In this document: positions 41,940-53,870 of the stretch, piece after piece
How positions within the stretch are numbered: the first letter of the stretch is position 1
Layout of the letters: each line of letters opens with the position of its first letter
DNA from: Anseranas semipalmata
Lineage: Eukaryota; Chordata; Aves; Anseriformes; Anseranatidae
Assembly (NCBI GenBank): GCA_013399115.1
Contig: VXAA01007177.1
Span: 1,024,585-1,088,584 of the forward strand
Direction of reading: 5' to 3'
Length of the DNA: 64,000 nucleotides
Made by a program: the position numbers and the translations under genes
The notes under the pieces: generated by a model
Told to the model about the DNA's origin: nothing
The model's database searches: none
The model's input: the letters and a program-made list of their open reading frames with translations, nothing else

Positions 41940-42060
41940 CAGTCGGAGGAGGCACTAGAGCAGCTCCGATCGAGTGTCCTCCAGTGCTGCCCCGCGTGTG
42001 CAAGGTCGCAGCTGGCCGTCAGCAGAAATAACAGCTGCCCCAGGGCGTTCCACCCCCAGC
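41940..42060. other. Small GC/CpG-enriched pocket in intron
   Basis: About 120 bases hold roughly nine CpG dinucleotides (for example ctccgatcgag and ccccgcgtg) within otherwise CpG-poor, AT-rich intron. It is too short for a CpG island. It might be a regulatory element or a remnant of an unrecognised mobile element. Confidence 0.4.
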
Positions 42061-43281
42061 ACACTGTCTAATACCCAAATACTCAGGGTATGCAAACCAA
42101 GGAATGATGGTCATCCATAATTGCCTATTTTTCTGAACAGTGTAAAGGTGTAGTCTAATATACTACAGATGCCATTATATGGAAAAAATGCAAATGAAGA
42201 TTAGTTCATCTTTTGGAAGCAATTCCAGCTCATAATCAATACATACATTAGCTGTAAAACAATCTGAAAATAAGGTATGTTGCCAACACAACATTTAAAA
42301 TAATTATATGAAGAGGCAATGCAGTACTTCCAAGTACCCTCACATCACCATAAGTTGCTTCAACATCAATAGTTATATTGGCAGCATTTTTAGAAAAAGT
42401 GAATCAGACAGCTAGCTTCACTGGAAATGAGGGTGCTGATTATAGACTTGCACTAACCATGGAGTTTGGATCAAGGTTGCTACACAACAAATATTTCATA
42501 CTGAAAGAATAGGGATGGTTCTGATCAGGAGATTTGGTTTTAGGTTTGTCCGTAGAATAAATAACAGATTTGTACTTAGCAACAACAGATTCTGAGCTAA
42601 CTTCAACGTTTTCTATTATAGTTCAGAGTTGTTCATGGTGGACAAGAAAAGGAATTTGGGACCATGAAATGGATGTGAATATATCACAGCAATGTGCTCC
42701 TATCCTGTAAACAGGACATAGCAACTCATTTTGGTGCCTGGTATTTTTACCAGTCCCCTCTAGCCAGGCCACTCTCCCCTCTCATGTACTGTCCCTCCAG
42801 AATCCAGGCACTCCTTCCAGCTGCTGCTGCAGGGTTGAAGTCCCACTTTTGGGGAGTAGCTAGCACCATCCTTCTTGTCTCAGGCATATTTGCTGCTTTT
42901 GTCCTTCCCTTGGTACATCTCTGGCTACAAATGTGTGGAGAATTTGTGGTCATAACTTGTCCCCTGGTTTACCAACTAACTTTAGGTTCATGACCTAAAA
43001 ACGTTCACATCTCTTGGCTGATCTCTGGATATAGCAAGTCTTTGACTTAAGGTCACATGAGGGTATAATCTAAAAATGCCTTAGTTTAAGATATTTGATG
43101 CTGTGACATGTAAGAGAAACTTAAATTTACCCTGTACTGGAACATGTTTTGGGCACCAATCTTTATTCCCTAGCTGGCCTCTTGGATTTTATGTAGAGAA
43201 GAAGTGACTCAGAAAAAGTTATTTTAAGAGTAGTGAGAGCTACTGGGAGACATGACCAGTAACAGGCATTGCTATTTGTGA

Positions 43282-43797
43282 ATGAATGTATTTTCAGAAA
43301 CAATATGTTCTATGCTAGTAGCAGTGACCAGACCATTCAAGGACGAGATTTGGATGATCATTCAAAAGTTTGTGCATTGCTCAGGGCTCACTCACAGTAC
43401 CACAGTTGCTGACTGTTCTACCTTTAACCCTAAGAGCTTTTGTGTGCCGATTTTACTCCCAATAGCCCAAAGAACATCACACTTTTTTCTTTTTGATAAT
43501 GAAATAAAAAACTATCTTGTCCTTTGCCTAGATTTCTTACTCCTGTTTATGCCCCATTTCCTTATTGCCTGTTCTTCTTTCCTGGTCCTGTCTCATTTTC
43601 AGGGCTCTTGGTATCCTGTAACTCCTGTATTCGTCCTTTCTGCTACTTATATTGTTCACTCCACAGTTTCAAATTGTTTCCTCAGGAACCTTTTCCTACT
43701 CTACCTCAAAATTTCATCAGAGTACAGATTAGGGATGCTGAATGAGATGAGCGATAGAAACATGCGAGTACAGATTTACACTGCAGAGGTTTTCTGA
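43282..43797 (+). other. Pyrimidine-rich stretch with a long chance-like open frame
   Basis: A 171-codon open frame spans this region, rich in Phe, Leu, Ser, Val and Cys. Much of 43440-43720 is strongly T/C-rich on the + strand, which removes stop codons and produces such frames by chance. No domain, signal or homologue was recognised. It is listed because it is the longest open frame in the intron outside repeats and the CpG island. I do not consider it a gene. Confidence 0.3.
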
Positions 43798-43980
43798 CAA
43801 GGCCAGTACGGATACAACAGTGGAGAATATTTACTTCTTTAACCAATATATCTGTCTGCAAAATCCAGTGGCGCTAGAACTTATGTGAGTAAAAGTAGTG
43901 TGTGTGTGTTTGTTTTTGCCAAAATTATTTTCATCAGTTTGAGAGAATGGGTTAGGTAGCTTGCAAAATAATGTTCCTCA

Positions 43981-44105
43981 GGCGCTATAAAGTGTCTCCG
44001 CCAGGGGGCTTGCGCAGGCTGCATTCTGGCACAGCTGCTCTGTCGGAGGCGGGAGTGCACGTCCTGCTTTGCAGCAGTGATCCCGCTCTGGGTCTCACAT
44101 GGCGC
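43981..44105. promoter_or_regulatory. GC-rich pocket with a CTCF-like motif
   Basis: About 125 bases with around eight CpGs contain ccgccagggggcttgcgc (43998-44015). This closely resembles the core of the vertebrate CTCF binding motif (CCGCCAGGGGGCGCT type). The match is by eye. Binding is not shown by sequence alone. Confidence 0.4.
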
Positions 44106-47100
44106 TCAAAAGATTTGAAATACTGCTTTGAAAATAACCAAGTTCCAAGTTGTTATGCATGATAACTTAGGAGGCAGATAAGCAAAAGAATTTTCTGTCA
44201 TCTAAAATGTGTAGACATATGTAAAATTTTTCCACACAAAGAAAGATATGCTAATTTACTTATTTACTTGATTCCCAGGAGTGCTTTGAATCTCACACCA
44301 CTTTTGAGATACAGCAGTGGCCTCCCATATTTTCGCAGCGTGAGCTCTCCCCTCACCTGAATGAATGCTGGAAGCCTAAAACCTTATCTGGCTTTGTGGC
44401 TGTTAACATTATGTCTTAGTTAGCAAGCATGGTCACATCAGTGTGAGAAAAGATCAGCAGCCATTTTGTATGCCTGGCATTATTGCCTTCAGAGCAGATG
44501 GCATCTCTGGAGGTTTACAACCAATCCATATTGCTGTTAAGTTCATACCAGATGATTCTTTAAATGATGGATGAATTGGAGAGTTTTCCCTTTCCCCTTC
44601 CCCTCCCTTCTCTCCACTAGTTCTCTCTACTCTTGAACACTTGCAAAGTCACGAGCATGTTGGCCTCTTCTATGCTGCTGTGTGGCATTCATGTGCGTAG
44701 CTGGCCTCAAAGCCACGTGGATCTCTGCAGCCCAGCAGTGTCCTTCCAGCCCACAGATTTTGCTTCTCTGGTTCTAGGTGTTCACTGATCCTTCAGAAGG
44801 CTGGGGGAATTGTTAACAGCGGTGCTGGAAGCTTGTCTGCTATCTAAGAATATACCTCTCAGGAAGGCTTAAGAAGAGTTTAGCTTAATTTTCCTATGTC
44901 TATCTTTAGTTTTGTCTTAGAGTCAACCTGTTGATACTCTAAATGTCCATTTTTAGATCTTATTTCAAAAGTTTGAAATAGTATTGGAGGTCTTGTGGTG
45001 GTTCTTTTAAATATATAGTAGACCTTCACCTTGAACGAAGGTAAGACAAGGTATAGGGTAGGGAAAGAATTACATTTGTGGCACCGTGGAAAGGTTTAAG
45101 TAATCTATAGAGATACGTTTAGAAATAGTTCTTAATATTCAGATTAGTGTAACCTGCTCTTTGACTTTATTTCTGCTACTACGCAACAATCCCATGGGGG
45201 CAGTGACATTCTTTGCAGAATCACGTTCTCTGTCTTCAAATGCAGTTATTTTTAATGGACTGAAAAGTAACATTTTGCATGTTCCTCCGTATCCTGCTTT
45301 TTAAACCCTTTAAGGTTGTGACTCTTACCTAGAAGACTTTAGGAAACTGAGAACTTCTTAAAAATCTTTCCTGCCATTCCTGCTCTGGTCAGACTACGGT
45401 ATGGAAAAATAACTTAGGAATGCTAGTAAAATCTGCAGATTTAGTAGTGGACCATAAGATCTGCAAAAAGTAAGGTCAAGAGTATTCTCTCAGTGACTTT
45501 TAGGGACCAAGCTAGAACTTGTTAATTTGCAGTATTTTCCTAGGCTTGTGAGAACTGTGCTTTGTCACTCTCACTGATTCTAGAAGTGCTCTTAACTTTC
45601 CAGTGACATCTCCCTGAAAAGTTAAGCTATGTCTGACTGGCTGTGCTTGATATAATTCTTGTATTTTTACATATTAATCCTTCTTGTTTTCCAGCATCGG
45701 GATGCATAATGGGAACTCTAAAATGAGGAAAAGTCACGAGCCAGTGAACATCCTGTGCCACTATTTTTCATTCTGTAATTGCATAAATCATGACCAATAA
45801 GATAGATGCCCATTAGAGAAAACACATTCAATAGTCATTTCTAGTTCTGTATGTGTAGTTGGGCACAAAACCTATAGGTGGCACTTGTGAAAGATTTTTA
45901 TAGTGTAATAGTTGGTCTTAAAAATGGTTAACTAAACATCTAGTAGAAGACTAAGATATGTCTTTCCATGAATGTCTGCTCTGAGAAGTCTTTAATCTTT
46001 ATCTTTCCCTGTTTAGAGTGAATATTTAAATCACATATTCTCATAGGCTGGGGTTAGTAAGTGTGGAACTTCTTTGCCAAAAGCTGCTAAGTTCTGTTTC
46101 TAAACTGTTTGTGAATTAATGTATCCTGAAATGCATATTAAGTATTAGCATCCTGATAATGTTTTTGGTCAGTTCTGTATTTCTGCAAGGTCACTGTCTG
46201 CCACTGAATCTTGACAATATCACACAAAGAATATTTTCCACTGTGGCATCTTGGTTCCTTGGGGATCCCTAACATCTGTACTGCTAATGGTTTTATTGTT
46301 GCCTCTGGGTCTAACTCCAATTAAATTGACCATAGCGGTTTGTTGCAGCCTCATCCTCTTGAGTACCTGGATTTCTTCGACTTACCTTTGCCTATGAAGA
46401 AAGTGCACTTTTATCCTTTTGAAAATAAAGTCCATGGGCAGGAATGAGTTCCTCCTGAGACTAATATGCAAGTCCTTTTGTGGTTAGACAAAGGGTTTTC
46501 TTAATGCATTCTGTGATAGAAGAGCCCTTAGAGCCAGCCCATCCTTGTACACAGACTCCTCTGTGAGCTCAGTGTTTTTGTAAATTGGGAACAAACTTTA
46601 CAACACAGTCTGCTTGCAACAAAATTGGACATTCATTTTTAAGCAGACAGCCTCATAACCAATTCTTTTAAGAAGAGAACTCCCTTTGTGTAATAAAAGG
46701 GAAGGTGGAAAGAAAAAAAGATCTGGGGTAGTGATTTAACAAGCACTGATGTCTGGCACTTCCATACTGAGGTTTGTGGAACACGGTAGACATTCTACAG
46801 TCACTCAGTTACCATAACAGATGAGTTTAGTACGTTTGCATTTAATAGTTTGCCGCTTCTGTTTTATTCCATTTTTAATCTTAGTTCAACTCATTAGAAG
46901 GGCTTTGTGCTTTCAAAAATACAATGACCAAATGTGCCTTAAGTATGCCTTAGTACAATAAGCCAGCATGCATGTTAAATGAAAACGTTAGACTAATAAA
47001 CTGAGCACTGTTAACACTCCACAGCTTATAATTACAAGCCAGAAAGTATTGAATTAATGTTCCTACCTGTGCCATATAGAGGCACAATACATCTGGGGAA

Positions 47101-50100
47101 TTCTATCTATAAAAAGCAAAAGCGAAATTTGGCATAGGAAGAGGGCATACATAAAGCTTTTCATAATGGTGTTAACTGGATGCAGTTGCATCCTCCAAAT
47201 TGTATATCATAATTTAGACAGTGTTAATGTTAGCTTCCTTTAGTGCATATATCCAGATTCCTCATCTAAAGGAATATTGTATCAAAAATACACTGAAACA
47301 TTTAAGATACTGCTGGATTTAGTGTGAAATAAATAAACAAAAAGGTGCATTTCTCAGTAATCATTTTTGTAATCATAAACGTACTATCTCTTAGACTAGA
47401 GCTCAAATTTACAGAACTGGGCTTTAGTCTGTTTCCATTCTAAATGTGGTCTAATAAAAGCTGGACTTGTAAAGTGATAGCTGCAGCTGAGATGGAAACT
47501 TCCTCCTTTCCCATTCCATTCAATTAATGAAAGCTGAACTTCAAAGTCTAAATGAGATCATTTGAAGTGCTAAAATTATTGAACACCAGAACTGTTTACT
47601 TTCCTATCTGACCAAAAAAAGAGAGAGATTGTAATGTAAAAGTAAAATTTAACTGCTCAAATGAAGCTAGGAAACTTTAAAGTTCTAGTGCAAGAAGCAG
47701 TGTTCTCTGAGTTGAGAGACATTTTACACATAATTTTAAGTGACTTTCTTGATAGTCATGCATTTTTTTCTCATAACTGTGACAGTAAAAGCTTTCCTAG
47801 GAGGTCTCAGTTGTGTTCTGGTCAGAAAAATGCAATCCAAAGAGAGTATGTCTGAGCAACACCCCTGACAAGCTAAGAGAATAAGCAGGGATATTATCAG
47901 GGACTGGAGACTTCCTACAGTTTCATAAGCAGTCATGTTAGCACTAGTTTTGCAGTTGTTCTCAGAAGTTTTGAAGTTGATCAACTGCTTGTTATTTTGC
48001 TGACAGCCTGTAACATTTCTCCTGGACTCTACTTTATCCTTTTTCCACCACGGGCGTCAGCTGTGCCAACAACTCCAGGGGAAACTGTGGCTAGGGCTGG
48101 TGGTACCAAAACTCCTTTGACTGACTCGTGATGGCAGTGAGCATCAGCCTCAGGTGTGCCCCCACAAACTAGGAAAAGGAAAGTCTGTTTCTAGTTTCTG
48201 TTTGTAAAGGAGGTTGGTCTTTGGCCAGAGATGGGGTGAGCATCTGAAGCTCAGTGGGAAAGTGGAGCAGGGGACTGTGGAAGCTGGAGGGACGCAGGGA
48301 GTGAGGAGCTCTGGGGCTGTGCCAAGAGAGTCAGCAGCAGGGTGCAGGTAGGGAGCAGGGAGGTGTGCTGAACACAGCTGTTGTGAGCAGGGAGGAACAA
48401 GCAAACAGGATCCAGGAAAACAGGAAAAAGAAATAAAGTCAGGCACAAACTACTTGGGATGCCAAAGATGACCAATTTCTGTGATCATTTTAAGTATCTA
48501 ATTTTTCTGACACACATTTGGGATAGATGGAATGCACACGGTCCTATTAAGTGTAATGAACTGCATGTGAGACTTGTTCATCTGACCGCCTCTGTAGGCC
48601 TTGCTGCCATGCTCCAGGGTTTCTCGTGCTGGCAGCACACTACCACAGCTGCTACCACATGCCCGACAAAACCATTCAGCCTAACCCGAGATCCTCTGAC
48701 CAGCTATACGGGCTGTAGGGAGCCCTGCAGCCCTGTGCAGCAGCTGGGGGATGTCTATCTTTTGTAGGCCCTTATATTTAACAGAATCAGGGTGGAAGGC
48801 ACCCTTCCAGGCGCATCCTTCCTTGGCCTGATATACATGCATGCCTTTGGCCTCTGACCTGATCTATCCCTGCCCTTTCATGTGACTCAAGTGAATTCTC
48901 ATGTCTTACAGCTCAAAAAATTTGCGAGTTCTGGTCATTAAGGAGGAAGTCTCAGGATCTCTAGTTAAATTCCACATTTTTTAAAAAAAATTCTTTGGTT
49001 AATTAATTATTTAATTTTATAGAACAAATGAATTAAGTATATTTTCATTTTATAAGACCACCAGCACCAAAGCAGACACACTGAATTCTAGCTCTTTTTT
49101 TCTCAGTACTTACAATTGTCTTTCTTTTTTCATTCTTATCCATCCAGAGCAAATAGAATTAGACCGCAAAAAATAACTTCGTACATGCCAAATTTCAAAT
49201 TAAGCCATTTTTGTTCTAGCTTTGTTCAGGGATGTGTGATTAGAACTTTTTTCCTCTCCCTAGCAAAATCTGTAAAATTGTCATAAAACAAAATGAAAAG
49301 CTGACTGATTTAATGGTGAATGTTTAAAATTTTTCTGCATGGGGAATGGAAAGAGCTTTATCATTATTTGCAAACTTTACTACAGAAGTTGCTAGAAATC
49401 ATCCAGTATGCAACATTTGTTTCTGTACTAAACAGCATAGAGTAAGAATAGCATTATGCTGTGTCATGTAGGGGCTTGAGTTTTTTTAATAACATCTAGC
49501 TTGCTAGCACAGTACGAAACTATTACATTTGCAAAACTGAACCAGCTGGTCAAAAGGCAAAGACTGGATAATACTGGTGCTCCAGTTTTCTGTTCTGTTC
49601 CCTATTTTTCTCCCTGAAGAATTCTTGTACAGAAATGTTAAACTTCAGTGAGGTTGACTATGGGTTTTTGACTTCCAAGAAGTTGTGATAGAAAATACAA
49701 TAGTTTAATTTCCCCTTACTAAAGCATGAGCTGGGTAGATTTTACAGTATTTTTATTATAAGCATGATAGTGTTTAGGTAGACCCTTAAGTAGTATAAAT
49801 CAGCAAAGCTACACTGAAGTTTATACTAATTGAAACTCTTCCCCACCTTAAGATTGATGAAGAAAAAAAAATTACCGTAAGCTCAAACAGAAAAAGCAGG
49901 AAGGTAGGAAATGTCTAGGAGGTGTTGCGAAGTGGTTTCTTGTGCCTCTGTATAAAATGAAGGAAAGTGAAAAATATCCTGTATTGGTTATAATTTGTCA
50001 TCCTCTGAATTTCTTTCTCTCGCTGAGTACCCCTGGATTTGGATTCGGGATTGCATATTAAGTCTCATCCTTTGTTTTGATGCAATTAATGCTGTACCCT

Positions 50101-51004
50101 ATTTTTTAAAGCATAGTTTTATGCTCTGTCAGAGTCCTGCAATAGATTTTCTGTATTGTAAGACAGTGTTTTCTCCCTATTACTTTTTAGAACTCATTTT
50201 GTCTAAATCTTTTGTTGAAAACATGTATATGCTGGGAAGTGTCCTAAATGATGAGAAAAGTAACTAATGCCATGTAAGTTGTGTCATTGCATACATGCGC
50301 TGTGTGCATCATTGATTATTCTCCATTCCAACTAAGCAGGCCATAAAGGATGGCAGGTTGCTCAATCTGTGGGGGGCAGCGGCCCTTCAGTAGGGGTTAA
50401 GTTGTGTTTTGGGCTCCCCTTTCTGTTTGTGAGACTTGAGGAGAGCAGGGACGCGGCTTTGCGTTTCTGGCATGGATACGTGGACCATGGATACCGCAGG
50501 TGCTCCTTCTCCGTGTACCAGAGAGCGTGCAGCCTCCCACCTTTGGCTGGCTGGGTCTGCTGAGTCGGCAGAGGCAGAATGGTTTGTGTCAGATACTGGT
50601 TGTGACTGATGGTGAGAACTGGTTTGGATCTCAGAGCCTGCAGACAGCTGTCCCTGGACAAAAGTCAAAGGTGAGAAGGGAGAGTTCAGCAGCAAGAGCT
50701 AACTGTAGTCTCGCCCATATCTCCAAAGCTGCTGCAGTCACTTATATTTGTACAGGTTTCAATTTCCAGTCCGGAGCTGCCTTCCAGGCAGGGATGAGTC
50801 ACGAAGCTGGTGGTAAAGGTGGCTCTTTGCTCACTGGCATCAGGCTATGAAAATACATAAATGGAGTCACAGGCACCGCTATGAAAAACAAAACAAAACA
50901 ACGGAGCATTGTTTGATCATTAAATTGTGACAAATGGAGCAGGAGCGGCATTGTTCCAATTTAATCTTACATATCATCTGAGCTAAAAATAGTCGTCTAT
51001 TTTG

Positions 51005-51570
51005 TGCGTCTTCTGTCGGCATCCGCTGGGCTCAAAGCGCGCCGCCCGCGGTTCTGCCGCAGAGGGCTGCCCGGTGCTCACGTGTGCGCCCGCGGCTCCG
51101 GGCGGGGAGGGCGGGAGCCCGCGGCTGCNCGGCCCGGCCCGGCCTCGTCTCTTCACTTCCCTTCCCTTCCCTCCGATATTTTCACTCCCTGCAGATGTGC
51201 TCTTTTGAACGTTTTCAATAAAATTTTATAACCGTCGTTTGAAAAACAGTAGGAATACTGCGACTGGCGCTGCCTGGCAGGAGGAAATTCCCTGCGGCCC
51301 GGAGGGAGCAGGGCTGGCCCAGCTGGGGCTGCCCTCCCGCCGCCCCGCCTCACGGGCGGCTTGGGCCCAGCCGCCATCCCGGGGCGGGCCGCTGCCTGAG
51401 TGCTTATCCCGGCTTCCTGAAAGGAAAGAGAGTCTCGTCGTGACTCTGTACGAGACTGTGCCTATATTTTTTACAGGCCCCCACAGCAGCCTCCGGGCGT
51501 TCCCTGCACGGCACCGCGGCGTGCTGGGGGCTCCAGCTTGTCCTGGGCCCTGCCCGCCCGCTGCCTGCTG
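51005..51570. promoter_or_regulatory. Intronic CpG-island-like region, candidate internal promoter
   Basis: Two GC-rich, CpG-dense blocks (about 51005-51150 and 51231-51520) stand out in an otherwise AT-rich intron. By hand count the first has about 23 CpGs in 160 bases. GC-box/Sp1-like motifs occur at 51100-51115 (gggcggggagggcggg) and 51381-51390 (ggggcgggcc). Between the blocks are tandem GGCCC units (51131-51144) and a CTTCC run (51156-51174). The single N of the window (51129) lies here. In birds and mammals unmethylated CpG islands usually mark promoters. Its place 2.2 kb before the exon that opens the spectrin repeats suggests an alternative AKAP6 start or a non-coding transcript. No TATA box or first exon could be defined. 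A donor-like cag|gtaatg occurs at 51990-51998. Confidence 0.6.
51131..51174 (+). repeat. Tandem GGCCC and CTTCC runs within CpG island
   Basis: Three GGCCC-like units sit immediately after the unresolved base at 51129, and near-perfect CTTCC repeats follow at 51156-51174. Simple GC-rich tandem arrays of this kind often cause assembly uncertainty, consistent with the adjacent N. Confidence 0.7.
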
Positions 51571-53115
51571 GCACTTCAGCGTTTCCAAATACGGGTGTAA
51601 AATAGCATACTCTGAAGCACGCACTCGTTTTGTGAGAGGGCAAAAGTAACTCCACTGCCGATAGCTGCATTTGGTGCTCGTGCAAGCCTGCAATGTTTCT
51701 GAGCACCCTTTTGAAGGCATACAGACATCATGTATTGCGGGCAGATGTTATACGTGTCTGTCTTTGTAAAATACAAGATGCATGTACAAGAGAGAGCCTT
51801 TCTTCATTTTTTTTGTGCTTACCATATCACCTTGTCTCTCAAGGACAGCACATTGCTAAAACGCAGGCAGAGATTTATTGGAGGGACTAGAAGGACTTTA
51901 CTCCTCCTGCTCCTCTCCCTGTCAGATCACTTCTCCCACTCCTCTGCCAGTTCGGCATCTCTTATTCTCTGCTGCAAGCTGGAAAAAGACAGGTAATGCT
52001 GTGTAAGGAGTCAGGGGAACATATTGCCCCTTACCTGCTCCCCCACTCTGTCCTGTAGCTTGACATGGGGAACATAGTCCTTGTGTCATGACCTGTTGTG
52101 CAAGAGGAGATGCAGCTACCTTCATTGCTTGCCCCAGAGTAGACACACATGATCTCAGTCACTGTGTCCACAGGGTTATATCTCCTGTCTTCCTTCCCCC
52201 TTGTAGAATGTCCTGATAAACAGCCTGAAACCTGCAAAATAACAATTTTCTTCCTTATAGTGCTTTGAGATGTGGTGGGTTCCATGCACGGAGGTGGTAA
52301 TAGACTCATTCTCATTGTGGGTGTTCAGAGTGACTTGCCAAAAATATAACAGTAATTAAAACAAGACCTTCAGAATGCCCAGGGAGTGCTGCCATGTCTA
52401 CAGTCTGCACTGGAGCGTCCTGCCAGACGACTGCCACTTGAGCCTTAAGGCAGGAGTTGACTGGTGGACGCTGCTTCTTGGCACAATGTTGAGCCAATAT
52501 GACTATACAACTGTGAATTTTGAAGGACATGTGGCTCTGTTTGACCTGTTTTATTACCATTGCATTTCTTTATGTAACACAGCTGTGCCCCCAAAGCCCA
52601 AATTCCTGTTTCTATCTCAGTTTGAATTCCAATTTCATGTGCCACTTTGGAGAAGGGGATTTGGGCTCCAGAATGACTCTGGAATCTTTGGAAGTTTTAT
52701 CCTTAGCTTGATTTTAGCTAGCTGAAAGGACTAATAATTACCTGAAATCATTACATAAATGAAGTGATAAGAATGAGATGCTGAATGTGTATACCAAGTT
52801 GATGTCCAACTGGAAATTAAAATTCTTACCAGACTCCAGAATTCAGTCAATAGTTAATAATATAACCAGTATTAGACCTAACTTAATCCAGTCTTAGGTT
52901 GCTTGTAATAGATGGACATTCCTCTTCAGAGTTAATTTTCAGGCTGCCTATAAACATCACGGTCAGTTTATTCCATTTACTTTCTTGCTTTGCAGTGAAT
53001 AAGACTTCGGTAAAATTATCTCTACTCAGTATGTGCCTATAGTATCATCCAATCATGTAAATTCAGGGGCACTATTTTTAATCAGACAATATAATTGGTA
53101 CTAATCTTGCAATAA

Positions 53116-53162
53116 ATGGTGCTCCTGAGAAGCAGGAGCTCCTGTCTTCTCAGGAGCACCAT
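53116..53162. repeat. 47-bp near-perfect palindrome
   Basis: A 17-base arm at 53116-53132 (atggtgctcctgagaag) is exactly reverse-complementary to 53146-53162. The centre is a perfect 12-base palindrome (caggagctcctg, 53133-53144), so the whole element is two 23-base arms with a single unpaired T at 53145. No spacer exists, so it would form a hairpin or cruciform with essentially no loop. It does not extend outward. It lies 585 bp upstream of the next AKAP6 exon. Confidence 0.9.
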
Positions 53163-53655
53163 CTGTGTGGCTTATATGCAATCAGCGATATTTATATTAA
53201 ATGCTATATATTCTGCCTCACCTACTGTTTGATTTCGTCTCTCTGAGTCTCACCCTAGGAATCAAAACAGGAATCACAAGACCCAAGTTCTGACAAGTAG
53301 TTTCTTCCCTCAGTCTAACAGTGTATACCTTGTTAATGCAGCTTTGTTCAGCACTTTTTCAACCAAGAGTGCTCATGCTACATCCAGTCTCCCCAGCGCA
53401 AGGTCTTCAGCTCAACTGTCGTAATCTATATGCAGCTTTACATATACCCCCCTCATATCTTCTAAAACCTTGCTGTTTTTTCCATTTCATCACAGTCCTA
53501 TGGATCTTATATTGTCCTGTGCCAAAATGTCACCTTAGATTATCCCCCCAAACACTGTTCTGCTCCTCATTTATTAGAAGGGTACTTGCTAATTGTTTTT
53601 TTCCCTTACATGCTTGCAAAAGGCAAATGTTTACTGTACAATACTCTCTCAGATT

Positions 53656-53671
53656 AAAAAAAAAAAAAAAA
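53656..53671 (+). repeat. A16 homopolymer upstream of exon
   Basis: A run of 16 A lies about 75 bp before the splice acceptor. It is simple low-complexity sequence, probably length-variable. Confidence 0.8.
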
Positions 53672-53747
53672 GAGCATACGTTTTTTGGATTGCCATTTTA
53701 CTAACAAATATGCTTCTCTTGTTCTTTCTTTTTTCTTATCTGGTAAG

Positions 53748-53870
53748 GGGTTTGTAAGCAAGCTGGATGAATTCATTCACTGGTTAAATGAAGCCATGGA
53801 AACAACAGAGAATTGGACTCCTCCTAAAGCAGAGACAGACAGCCTTAAACTGTACCTGGAGACACACTTG
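53748..53870 (+). CDS. AKAP6: AKAP6 (mAKAP) internal exon opening spectrin repeat 1, 41 codons
   Basis: The exon encodes 41 residues from GFVSKLDEFIHW to LKLYLETHL. It follows the previous exon's ...NYETIWEKIE in frame, exactly as the AKAP6 protein reads, and matches the start of the first of its spectrin-like repeats. These repeats target the scaffold to the nuclear envelope (through nesprin-1alpha) and bind other partners. The segment is an amphipathic helix with Trp at exon residues 12 and 24, then a Pro-Pro turn, then the start of a second helix. The acceptor is ttcttatctggtaag (53747) and the donor is gtagga (53871). The length is 123 nt with phase 0 at both ends. If the intron were retained, an in-frame stop (TGA at 53907-53909) would truncate the protein after 12 further codons. 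The following spectrin-repeat exon was not found before 64000. Confidence 0.94.

Larger units (their letters stand above)
31386..53747 (+). other. AKAP6: AKAP6 intron, 22,362 bp
   Basis: The intron runs from gtaagg at 31386 to a long pyrimidine-rich tract ending in taag at 53747. No AKAP6 exon or other gene was recognised in it. Recognisable contents are one CR1 LINE fragment (about 35197-35589), an AT-rich patch (34771-34808), small GC/CpG pockets (41940-42060 and 43981-44105), a pyrimidine-rich tract with a 171-codon chance-like frame (43282-43797), a GC-rich CpG-island-like region (about 51005-51570), a 47-bp palindrome (53116-53162) and an A16 run (53656-53671). The remainder is unremarkable AT-rich intronic DNA. 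Confidence 0.9.

Noticed and set aside
43282..43797. 171-codon open frame on the + strand as a possible gene
   Set aside because: It is explained by a T/C-rich strand. No domain, initiation context or homologue was recognised, and it lies inside an intron.
48780..48815. Possible reverse-orientation CR1 3' end (agaatcagggtggaaggcac)
   Set aside because: It only vaguely resembles the CR1 tail, and neither the repeated terminal units nor any further CR1 sequence follows.
51211..51230. AATAAA polyadenylation-like signal beside the CpG island
   Set aside because: The hexamer is common in AT-rich sequence, and no gene end or processed copy is recognisable upstream.
51226..51720. 164-codon open frame on the - strand and several overlapping frames on both strands
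   Set aside because: They coincide with the CpG-rich block, where stop codons are rare. They overlap each other in many frames and show no domain.
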